Shown here in pieces: positions 1 through 10,925 of a DNA stretch of 64,000 nucleotides; the stretch's first letter is position 1, and every line of letters begins with the position of its first letter. Location: assembly GCF_965638725.1 (NCBI RefSeq), contig NC_134949.1:125176294-125240293 (forward strand), written 5' to 3'. The notes under the pieces are model-generated. The model was not told where the DNA came from. It saw only the letters and a program-made list of their open reading frames with translations, and did not search any database. Source of the DNA: Aptenodytes patagonicus. Taxonomy: Eukaryota > Chordata > Aves > Sphenisciformes > Spheniscidae. The position numbers and the translations under genes were made by a program.

Positions 1-290
1 ACCCTGCAGGAATATTCTGGTCATCAGTTTGAGATTTCTCCCACAAATACAAGGTCTAGAAACAGGCTGTGATGTGTTGAAGAAAGCAGAGGCTCCTGTG
101 CGGTCAATCAACTGCCTGAGCTCCCGGCAAACGAGACCAGCTACGCCATGGCTCCCAGGATGACCATAAGGGTTGGCCCCTTGGCTGTAGGACTCTTGTG
201 CAAAGCTGCTCCCAGGCCCCTTTACAACCCCGCTCGCCCATGTTCCCACTGGCAGTCGGAGGGCAGACTGCCACCTAGTGAACCGCTCTT

Positions 291-329
291 CCTCCTCCTC
301 CTCCTCCTCCTCCTCCTCCTCCTCCTCCC
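291..329 (+). repeat. (CTC)n trinucleotide microsatellite
   Basis: About 13 uninterrupted CTC units. In one forward frame they translate as a serine run, in another as a leucine run, and on the minus strand as glycine. This explains the long apparent open frames around 148-652, none of which has other protein-like features. Its strict pyrimidine/purine strand asymmetry makes it a possible triplex-forming mirror repeat and a likely length polymorphism. Confidence 0.95.
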
Positions 330-3300
330 CGCAGCACTCCAAGCCTCCCAGCCCTGCCCCGCTGGTGGGGGACCCATGGCAGCTGTACTGTCTCCCCACA
401 ACTGTTACTGCCCTGGTAGTAGGCTCCCAAAGTTTCCTGCTTATGAGCCAACTTCCAGACTTGCATCACTGCAGGGAGTCACTGCTGCTTGCCTGGGAGC
501 TGCTCACAGCTCTGCAATGCTTGTTTTGGCTCAGCTTGCCCAGAGCACTGCTCTGTCTCCATCGCACAGAGCAGGCAACCTCACCAAGCAAGGTGGACCC
601 AGGACAAAGGCCAAGGAAGTGCACACACAGCAGAGCAATTGAACCCCTTTAAAGTGGCATCCCCATTGATTCAATTTTCTTAGCAGGGTTTTGGCAGGTA
701 GAAATAAGATTACCAAAGTGAATGAGAAAAAGTAGCAGAGGAGCGCCACTGGTGCGGGGCAACCTGAAGATGTTTAATGGAGGGCATTCAACAGGAGAAG
801 CAACCCCAGTGCAGAGCAGAGACCATGCAGGACTGAAGACTCTGGTGCATCACTCGTGAGGGTCCCCACTGAGATTGCTCCTCTAGCGTGGCCAGGCCTT
901 GGGACTGCCTCATCCTTGGCATCGGCTTCCCTGTCAAGCCCAGAATGCCCAAAGTAAGGAGGCAGCACATCAGTGCACTCAGTCCAGGTGGTGAGCAGCC
1001 AGGCTGCAGGCTCCTAGCTCTGAGCACGTGAAGGGATGAGAGCTGCTTGATGAGGCCCCATCTAATGTAACCACTGCATTCTTGATATGGATTCTTGATA
1101 CTAATCACATGCTGGCTATACTTGGAATAGATGGTAGTTGCCCGCTCTCCCCAAATCCAAATTCCTGCTGGTGATCCAAGGATGTCCCTATTTTTCTTTT
1201 TTTCTTTTTTTTCCAAGCCCAGCATAAAGAAAACAGGTCTCACTGTATTTTATTTCTGGAAGTCAGGGAGATTACTGAAGCCATCATTCACTGGGAAGAA
1301 ACAAGTTCAGCCAAATTAGAGGTATCCCTCCTCTCCTGAGAGGCCTGAGCATAACAGAGGTGCAAAAAATGCCTCATTGAATATGTCTGAAAAAACCAAA
1401 CACCTCCTAACCAGTCGTTTACCCTTGTTTATTACGTGGCATCATAACGGAGCAAATAATAGCGTACCAGGGGAAGTAAAAACACCTCTGAACACCATTC
1501 AACACAGTGATTGGGTGTTATTCTTATGAAATATGCTGGCCAAGCGGAGAAAAGTGGCAGGGTGGAAGCTGCTTGGAAACCCAAGGACAGCCAAAGCAAC
1601 AGGTCCAGCCTCAGCCGACCTTGCTCCTGTTGTTGTAAAATAGGAGTGACATATTGCACACTGCATAGGTAATTACAGCCACTTAGCCCTCATCTGCATT
1701 CCACACAATGCAGCCAAGGAATAAATATAATTACCTCCTTGTCTGGAGCTGTTCCTCAGGTTAACCTCCCACTAGCCAAGCAGCCACCTCCCCAGTTAAA
1801 AAGATTAATATTTAAAGGTGTTAAATCCACAGCTAAATCCATGATTCAGATCTCTGGAGCAACTCCCCAGCGGACCCCCTGCATGCCCAGGTTTGTTGTG
1901 GAGGACCAGCAGAACACCCCACACCCCAAATGTCCAAACAGCACCAGCAACAGAGAAAAACGGGGTCAAACCAAGAGCAAAGCAAGGGAAAATACATGAT
2001 GGATATAAGAGAAGGCTTCCTGAGAGGAAACTAACCTATGCCTTCCGTTCACTAAGAGAAAGCGAGTTTTCCAGTTCGCTTGGGATAGCTCTCTAACTCT
2101 TCCTAACTCTAGCCAGGACTGATGTATGGTAAGAGACCAGCTGGCAGCGGCTGGGATAGAGATTGGGCAAACTGATGGGAACTTTCCATCCCACGTTTCT
2201 TGTGCTGATGTAAGTCAGTGCAAGACCACTGAAGCTGGTGGAGGCTATGTCTATTTATATCACCTGAGGATCGGGCTGATGAATCACCGTACTGCTGTGG
2301 TTGGAAAATACTGCCTCACTGGGAAAATCCCACTTTCAGTGACACAAAATCTGAATGGCAAGGGAGAGAGCTCTCTTCCAGCTCCAAAGCAAACTTACTT
2401 AAAATTAGGTGGGGCGATGTCCCCACAACAATGAGAACTCACACCAGTTCCTCAATGGCTGTTCAGCTCAATCGAGACTGTCAAAACATTTCTTATTAGG
2501 TCTTTCCTACTGGTGCTTCTTTTCTTCTGAGATACCCTCTGCCTCTCCTTCCTCCATGCTCTTATCTCCTTGCACATGTTCTGCCTCACAAGAGAATAAT
2601 CATAACAAACCGTGATTTATGGCCAACTTGGAAAATGCGATGACGTCTAGGGTTCCATTTGAATTCCTTCATGTTTGCAAAGTTTAGATGCTGTCCTGTG
2701 AGCTGCCAAAGCATTCAGAACAGGAAGTCAGCAGAAAAAGAAAGATAAGGGGACTGTTGGGGCTAGGACAAATCCCCTACCCATGTGTTTTGTTTTCTTG
2801 CCGTCTCATGCTTTAAAATTGAAGAAGAAAGGATATTCCTCAGTTTCTTTTTGCCTTCTCCCTTTGCCCCAGAAATACACCCTCAAGCAGAATTGATTAT
2901 GTTTTCTTAATGAAAATTAGGCCAAGGGAAGGGAGGTGTCTGAGGAGCGCAGACAGTTTGCATTTGATATAAAGTATTTTTTTTTAAGTCATCATTAAAC
3001 TCATAAATGGCCTGGGAGCCCTGGTTACATCACGTCCCCAACCAGGCTGAAAACTCCCAGGGGCTGGGAACCACATCTACCTTCACACTTGTGAGGCACA
3101 GCGGGGACCCGGTCCTGGCTGGGGTGGCTGCTCGGTGCTGCTCCAGCCCAGAGGTCACCTTTGGCACCAGTACCTCTCACCCAAAACAGCAGAACCGTTT
3201 TGCACGGCACCATCTGTGCAAACTGGCCCCCATGCCGGGGAAATCAGCCCTGCACACATTTCCTCCCCCTCCCCACGGGGACAGCTGACACACGGGGCAC

Positions 3301-5299
3301 CCGCACCCCACAGATTCCCCGACCGCTGCCTCGCCAGGCCAGAGGTCTTCTGCCAGGAGAAAGGGGTCACTCCTCAGGTACTCCAAGAGAGGGGAAGCAA
3401 AATGTCACTTTGTCACTATTTTGCACTCAAATAGCAAAAGCTTCCACTCTGTACTCACTAGTAACTTGGTCTGGGCCATTTTGCCCTTGACTGGGACAGT
3501 CAAGCAGCTCTCATTTCACCTTGTGGTTGGGGTTTTTTAGGGGGTGGGGGTCTTTTCTGAGGACACAATATGTGGACACTGGGCGTTTTCTCAGTGCAAA
3601 CCTAATTATAACTTGACCTGAAGCAGTTAGGATATCCAGTGCACTCATATTGAAGCACCTACGTGTCCTGCAACTAGACCTGATACCATACGACCCAAGA
3701 TTTCCCACATCTACACTGCTCTTGCAGCCTGCACCAAGGCCACCCAGCCCCGCAGGTCTGCAAACCCGGCAATGCTACAGCCTCTGCCCCCCACGCCAGA
3801 GGCACGTCAGGACAGCAAACCCTGCTGCAGCAACCCCGAGGGCAGGGATCCCTCAGGAGACCAAGACCATGTCAGGACAGTGCATTGCTCAGGCTAAAGG
3901 CATGTCTGCAGCCGTAAGAAAAAATAATGGATCCCACACGGAAGCACCTTGTGACTGAGGCTCAAGAACTTGTCTCAGGGGGCCAACACAGAGAACCATA
4001 TAAGCATATTACTAGGTTGCACCCACTGTCATATACACCTTTCTGCGCTTGGCTGGCCACTTACCACTTTGCTCGATACAAGACAGATTACTAGAGATAT
4101 ACAGACAGATGTAATTGGTTTCAAGAAGTTTTCCATGACCATTTCCATTCCAAGAGTTACTAATTACAGAGTACTTTTTGGTACAAACAAAATCTTCTTT
4201 GGAAATAAGATTGTTTGCAGAGAGATGAAAAGCATCACAAACATGCTCACAATTTGTGAATATGCATTCATACACATATTTCTAGTAATGCTCACGCAGC
4301 CCTCCTTACAGCTCTCTTGCAGGTCTGATGAGTCACACCCTACAAACAACAACACTCAAGCAATAGTCATGCTGAATAGCACATGACTAACCCACAAGCA
4401 GTAGTTTATTCACAAAGTGTATGCAAATAGCAAACACATCTGTAAGCAGCAGCCCTTACTTCAGGATAATTTCCAAACAAGAAAAGGGGTTAAGTCTGTC
4501 AAGCTGATTGCTTACAGAAAGTAGATCAGTCAGCCTTAGTCATTTGCATCTCTTTCTGGATTCCAAATCCTACTGGCACAGAATACAGCAGGCCCTTTCA
4601 TTTGTTTTCCTACTTCTCGTCCTCCAGATGTTCAAGTCAGACTTGTTTTCTGCAATATTTTTTTTTATGACTTCTCAGCCAGATAATGAAACCTACTAAG
4701 GTCACTACTTCGCAGTAGAATAACTATCCAAGCTCTGAAAACTCATAAATATACTCTATTTATTATTTCCAGCTATCAATCATATAAATACATTAAGCTT
4801 TTCCAAAGAAGAAGTTGCCCCATGAATATTCTGCTTCAGCAGCAACGCAAGGTAAATACTGGGATTCAGCTGCAGAATGAAACGACAAAGCAAATGGTTT
4901 GTTTCTCAGCGACACGAGTGGAGCAGCACTATTCAACAGGCTCATATTCAGTGGACTCAGTGAAAAAGCCTATGCTAAGACTTAAAAAAAAGAAATTATA
5001 AACCCAAGGAATTTGGAATGGGTCAGCAGAAAAACAGAAATATCCACCCCCCACCCTCCTTCAGTGAATAAGTGTTTAAATAACATATTGCCCAGAGCAC
5101 TCCACAACTGGACACAGAAATTTCAGAAACACCAGCTCTAATTTAACTTCACCAAAAGGCAAACTCCTAAGAACCCCTTTCATTTGAGACTGGAATGGTA
5201 ACACCTGCAATACCTCAATAAGAGATTAATTTAGGCATCAGTTCAACTCATTACTGCTGTGCTGAGCTCCTGGCAAATAGCTAGAAAGCGCAGTCGGAA

Positions 5300-5313
5300 T
5301 TTTTTTTTTTTTT
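5300..5313 (+). repeat. T14 homopolymer followed by a perfect donor motif
   Basis: A run of 14 T is followed by GTCCCCTCAACAAG and then GCAG|GTGAGT, a consensus 5' splice site. The tract could serve as a polypyrimidine tract, but acceptor and donor would be only a few bases apart, so no plausible exon fits between them. I record it as simple sequence. Confidence 0.8.
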
Positions 5314-8300
5314 GTCCCCTCAACAAGGGAGCAGGTGAGTGAGGAACAGACACTAAATTTGTATGAGGTGTGGGTAAAATTGATAGAGAGTTAGCAAGCT
5401 TTGGAGACTGAATGCATTATCATTTCTTAGTAGACTTTTGGCTGCCTCTCATGACTGCTTAGGTGCTCTCTCTTGTTTTGTAGCTTATGCAATGTGTTCA
5501 AATTATGTCATATAACGTCTGACTCGTAAGCATGCTAGTGCTACTGCTATACGACATCTTTTATGATGTTTTCTCAAAGCTTAACTTAAGCATTGACTGA
5601 AGTACAGGCTACCTATGTGCATGCTAACCAAATTAAGTCTCCGTGTTCTCCCGTCCTATGGAAGACAGTTTTTTAGGAGCAGACTTGCACTCTACTCTTT
5701 GATCTGAACCTGCACTCAGGAACATCAGTAGATGAAGGATGCCTCTAAACACTGCTGTAAATCCCCCGATTTATTTTGCAGGAAGTTGCCCCTTTCCCTG
5801 GATTTAGGATGTTACCAGGAATAAGAAGTGAGCCACTTTTAAAAGAAGTTGCTGTGAATACTGTGTCTCTCTCTTATTACAAGTGCCTCAGTGTACAATC
5901 AAAGCCTCGCAACTTGCCCATGTCGCAAATGAATAGCTGTAAGCTTCCTTTGATGCTGACTTGGTTAACAATCCTAAGACAGGATGGGATAAATAGTTCC
6001 TGGCACATCTCACTCCACCCTCTCTCACCATCCAAGGACTTGGAGTCACAGAGGCCGGGGTCTCCAGCTGGAAGAGGAGCATGGAAAGTCTGTATTCGTG
6101 ATCCCTCACACCGGATTTATTTTCAGAGACTGGGGAATAGTAGGTTAATGCCTGACAGCTACAGCAGCCAGCTGGGATTTATTCTTGCTATAGAGAGCAG
6201 TGATAAAGACTACTTGCTTTCAGGACTTTGTATCTTGGGGGCTATGTCTTTCAAGCTGCATCTCTCAGATTGTCATCTTACTTCGGCAAATATCATCATC
6301 ATCAACATATAATCATTCAAACCACAGCAATACGCTGCTCTGGCAGAGCTGAGCCCATGCATGGTGCAGGCTGGGGTCCCAGGGGGTTACATCCCCCATG
6401 CCTGTGAACAAAGGTGCCTCGTGCCTCTCCCAGGGACCTCTGCCCAGCACTGCTGGGGATGGTGGGCTTCACCACAACAGGTAGCTTACCCTGGCTTTTG
6501 GAGTCACTGTGGTTTCCATTAGCTGACTTGCACATCTAAATTTCAGTGTGCCCTAAAAACATTATATCTGGTGTTAGCAAGAACTGCTGCCTCATCTCAC
6601 TGAACCTTTCCTAGTTGCATCTTTAAGAAAAAAGCAATGGTGCTCAAGGGAATCCTCTTTCTCCTCAAAGAAAGACTCACTTTTAATTACCAACTACTAA
6701 ATAAAGCCGTTCTCACTCCTTTCAGCTACTAGAACATGTACCTATTTAGATAATATACTACATACTCATAAATAACCTGATAATGGAGACACAAGGAGAG
6801 GGAGATGCCAAGTGTAGACATAGATGTATTCCTTTAGAAAGGGTACTACATCCTTACGCGTGAGGTAAATGCTACTTTATGTAGCCCAAGAGTGGTAATA
6901 AAAGGACTGCATATGTACTAAATGTTTTTGCTTATGACACATTTATAAAAAAATCAGCAAATTAGAAGTAACAGGAACAGAGTTTTTATTTTCTGCCTCT
7001 CCAAAACCATAATTGTTGATATTCCTGTTTCCTTGACATAAGCAGCTTTTCCTACTTCTCTTCATTCCTGACTGATTTGAGTCTTTGGAAATTATTTTGG
7101 ACTTGTATTATAGTGCCAGCTAGGCCTGATGATTTTATCATATTTACTTCCCTGCCCTTTTTCCTAACCAGACATCAAACAGCACTCCCTCTGGGTGAAG
7201 TCCCCCTGTTTACCCTGATATGAAGGTTTAAACAAGTTATGTCCCTCTTACCTGCCACTAATACAAGGCAATCAGTAGTAAGCAATGCTGAAACAAATGG
7301 GTTTGCTTCAGTTCCTTTGATTGGGGATGTATTTATCTCTCAGTAAACACTGATTATAGGAAAATGACATGGTGAGCGTGATTCGGTGAGCAGTAATTTG
7401 GGTTCCCCGCGCTGCTCAAGCATAAGTCTACAAGCGAAGGATGGGTGAGCAACCAGTCGCTCTGCGGGTTCCCCTGCTGTTTCTCAGCCAGCCAGCCGTC
7501 GGCAGAGCTGTGCCCACTCACAGCCCCGGCCGCCCCAGCCTGGCACCGTGAGGCTGCCTGGGCTGCACGGGAACTCGCTCTTCCCTTGCAGAGAGCAGCA
7601 GGCAGCACACGCGCACGGGCACACACATGCACACGTGTGCAGAGGACAACTCAGCACCAACCAAGCCAGCTGCATTGCGGGAAAGTGCTCCGGGGGGTAT
7701 CAGCTTGAGCCGCGGCAGCACAGCATGGTGCTGGGTTTGTCAGCAGGGAGGTGAAGGGTGACAGTGGTGCAGAGCACATACGTGCGGGGAAAGCGGTGTG
7801 CGTGGCATGCTGTGCCTGGATTGGCAGACCGGCGACATGTTGCTGCCACCGAGCATCAAGAAGATGCCGACCACTTGGAAAACGGCAAACTACATCTCCT
7901 CACTGTTCTACTGCTAGTCGGTTTGGGGTTGGAAAGGAAACGGCCTCCGCAGCTGTGCAGGGGGTGCAAGTCCCCAGTCACCAGGGCTTGGCTGGTGCCA
8001 CCTCAGGGTGATGGTGGTGGGAGAAGAGGAGGTTTGTGTGCCCAGGGGACCCAGCAGTTGTTGGCGTTTGCCCTGGGCCACCACAGGACTTCCTGACACA
8101 GCCAGCGTTTGTCTGTGCCAGGAAGTGTTTGTCGGCGTAGCTAATATGGGTCCTCAAACAAGGCAGGTTATGCCTTAGATAGCTGGTTACACCCTATAGA
8201 GCTACTATGGCTAAACTTGCATCTCAACTGGCCTTTCACGGCTACCACTCCATTAAGCAAGAGAGCAACTTTTCTCCATGCTCCTGATAGCTATGCCAAT

Positions 8301-9091
8301 GAAACTTTTACTCACTAACCGTAACTTAAAAGTATTTATTCTTTGTAAAGGATAAAGCCATTCACAACTTCACCAACTGGGCAGGATGGGATGGGCACGC
8401 ACCCAGATAACGGGGATGCTGCTCATGCAGCAGAATGACCTACAGCACTGGCATCCCCATGCCAGCCCCCTGGGGATGCCTGTGGGCTGTTTTCCCTGGG
8501 CATAGTCCAACACAAAGCCTGCGCAGCCACCATCCAGGTGACATCCCCACCCAGAAGCAGGGCTGCAACCGTGCCGTCTGACCAGGACCTCCTGCAATCC
8601 AGGGTATTGCTATGGGGATGGGAGGGAAAGTGCAGGATCCACCGGCTCCAAACCCCACTTGGATCTCAGCCAGCCTGCTGTGTGCCAGCAAGTTTGCTGG
8701 GGCAGCCAGGCTGGCCGTGGGGGCACTCATGTACATGTGTGCTCTGGGGTCTGTGCCGACCCTGTTCCCCATCTGCTCCAACAGACAGGCAACCTGAGAC
8801 TGTCACTGAGCAACAGGGTGATGCCGGTAATTTAGGAAATGGCAAACCATTTGTGTGTGTCTGCACGCTGGGAAATACATCTGGGAAAGGTTAACTCTGT
8901 CTTTGCAGCAGCACGAAACAAATGGGAGTAAACATCAAGATGGGTGCACTGCCACTGGAAGGAGATTGGTGCCCCTGTTGTGGTAAAAGATGCTGCAATG
9001 TAAAATCACGTGTTGCAAGAAGACTTGCAATGTGCTTGTTTGTCTCTGTTTCATGTTACAGTGAAGACTGGGGCTGGAGGTTGGGTTTGGC

Positions 9092-9107
9092 TTTTTTTTT
9101 TTTTTTT
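9092..9107 (+). repeat. T16 homopolymer
   Basis: Sixteen consecutive T in otherwise unremarkable sequence. There is no gene-like sequence with a reversed poly(A) signal next to it, so it does not look like the tail of a retrocopy. Confidence 0.9.
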
Positions 9108-9831
9108 AAATCAAAAGAATTCTGAGAGTAAATTTCCTCAGATTCTTTGCTTGATGGATTGCTTGTGATGAAAATTGATACAGAAATAAATCACTGTGCT
9201 GGATGCCTCCTGAAAAAGCTGTGGTTCTCTGTTTACTGTGTCTTCTAGGAAACAATTGGCAGTTACTCATCTTAATTGTCTCATTTCTGCTTGTTTTTAA
9301 GAACTAAAAAGTCAGCTCTTACCTGAAGTTTTCCTAGAAGACTCTCAGCAATGAAGGGAAAACGGTGCAGCTTGTGGCATTACAGGCACCAGCGAAGCAG
9401 TTTCATACAAGCATTGCTTAAACCGTGGTTTCAGTACGTATTTCGAGTATGCCCATCTAGCCAAGGATGGAGACGTATGATTAAACAGGAGCAACTGAAG
9501 TCCTTTGTGAAGGACAGGGACAAGGCGATGTGTGCAGCTGCAGGGTGGACCTCCGTGGGGAAGGCAGCGGCCATGCAGCTGCATGACCACAGCCACAACC
9601 CAGAGCAGAGCCACGCAGGCAGTGGGAAGCCGATGCCTGGGCTGTTCCCCATCCTCCCTCCTAGGTAAAAATACACACGTGTCCAGCCGTGAGCGTGATG
9701 GACTCATCTTCTTGCAAGCAAGTCCTCTGCGTGTGTTTCAAAGGAGGAAAACAAACACGCAGCTGAAAGCATGGAGGTAGATGCGGTAAGATGCAAGACA
9801 GGTTCACCACGGGGTAGATTTTTCTTGTCAA

Positions 9832-9861
9832 ATCTGATATCTGATTTTCTAGATATCAGAT
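9832..9861. repeat. Perfect inverted repeat, 11-bp arms, 8-nt loop
   Basis: The arm ATCTGATATCT at 9832-9842 is exactly reverse-complemented at 9851-9861, with the loop GATTTTCT between. No T-rich terminator or flanking gene gives it an obvious function. It could extrude as a small cruciform, act as a dimer binding site, or be a remnant of a palindromic transposon end. It lies about 150-200 bp upstream of the CR1 remnant. Confidence 0.85.
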
Positions 9862-10009
9862 CTGAGATAAACCTTTCCTCTCTGGCTTCCGAAAAGGCTG
9901 CAGGGCAAGGTATGAGTTTACCTGGAGAAGGAGGAGGTTGAGATGGGGAAAACCCTGGCTAAGGGGATGGGGCCCCAGGCAGTGGGGAGAAGAGTCGGAG
10001 CAATAGAGG

Positions 10010-10925
10010 CTCCTTCCCCAGGACTGTTTCCAAGACTGATCTTAATGTTTTTTCTCATAACCTTGGCTCAGAACGTCAGCATGCGCTAATAAAATTTGCT
10101 GATGACACAAAACTGGGAAGCAACATCAATTCAGAGGGTTAGAACATGTTACAGGAGGACCTCGTGAACCAAAGTAACAGAAAAGGGAGGACATTCAGTA
10201 GCACAAAAAACAAGGTCATACATTTGGGAACCACTTATTTTTTGCTGTAAGCAAGAAACTCATCAGCTCACAGCACAGATCTTTTTCCCCTGAGCGAAGG
10301 GCAGTCATGAACGATAACATGATGCAGCTGCGAAGAGGGAACTTCAGCCTTAAAATGCTTCCAAAGAGGTGTATCTGTTAGCGATGCCCCAGGAAGGGTC
10401 ATACTAATACCACTGTACAAGCTTACGGTTAGCTCTCAGTTGCAATAGCAGGAACAATTCTTGCTTCCAGTTCCCAACATGAATTCCCAAGGGACACAAA
10501 ATAGGGACAGAGGAGAGTTATCAGGATAATCAGAAGAAAAAAGGCTGTATTACCAGAATACTTTTGCTAAAAGCTTTGGCTTGGGAAACTAGCAGAACAA
10601 AAGCTCAGAAGAGAGACAGCTGCTGTCTGTAAGTATGCTGGGCACAAGCACTTGGGAAGAAGACCTGTTTAAGCACCAGGACAATTTCATCATAAGAACA
10701 TATGGATACACACTAGCCATCAATATATTTAGACTGTAAATTAGACGAAATGTTTAAATCATTGGGATAACCAGATTCTGGAAAAGGCTTCCTATGGGAT
10801 CATGGAGTCAAATAATCCACCTACTCTTAATGTGGAGTTCGATAAGTTAGAAAAGGGATCATATACCTGGACTGGGTGACTCAACAAGTCTTTTCTAATC
10901 ACTTGTCCTATCCTAGCACGCTTCC
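10010..10925 (+). mobile_element. Degenerate CR1-clade LINE fragment (ORF2 reverse-transcriptase C-terminal part)
   Basis: Frames translate to motifs typical of CR1/L3 non-LTR retrotransposons. From 10086 the frame reads LIKFADDTKLG, the region holding the FADD version of the polymerase active site. From 10191 another frame reads KNKVIHLG, matching the block that normally ends KVLHLG. Around 10500-10660 a third block resembles the conserved region in which an R-R-A-T-like stretch is followed by EERL-type and KRR-type motifs (here QRRVIRII and EQKLRRE). Around 10780-10900 the sequence resembles the last part of the element, where WN-type residues precede the 3' end. Stops and frame changes between blocks show it is dead. 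The reading direction is the plus strand. No direct-repeat target site or intact 3' octamer tail is visible. Divergence is high, so it is probably an old sauropsid copy. Confidence 0.82.

Larger units (their letters stand above)
1..9831. other. Non-coding single-copy DNA, no gene recognised
   Basis: No open frame here resembles a known protein and no RNA gene is visible. The longest frame (5776-6312, +, 178 codons) follows an acceptor-like tract ending in TTTTGCAG just before 5782, but its translation has no recognisable domain, so I treat it as chance or at most a non-coding exon. Simple-sequence content consists of the CTC repeat near 291, a pyrimidine tract at 1191-1212, T14 at 5300-5313, T16 at 9092-9107, a G-rich stretch at 3525-3550 and a purine/pyrimidine alternating CA/CG stretch at about 7605-7640. 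Confidence 0.6.

Noticed and set aside
148..652. Open frames of 164 and 124 codons at the left end
   Set aside because: They owe their length to the CTC repeat, and both frames and the opposite strand are open together.
4421..4549. Two octamer words (ATGCAAAT at 4421-4428 and its reverse complement at 4542-4549) as an enhancer
   Set aside because: The same octamer appears at several other places in the window (for example near 20.8, 21.85, 23.4 and 63.1 kb), so the pair is not remarkable.
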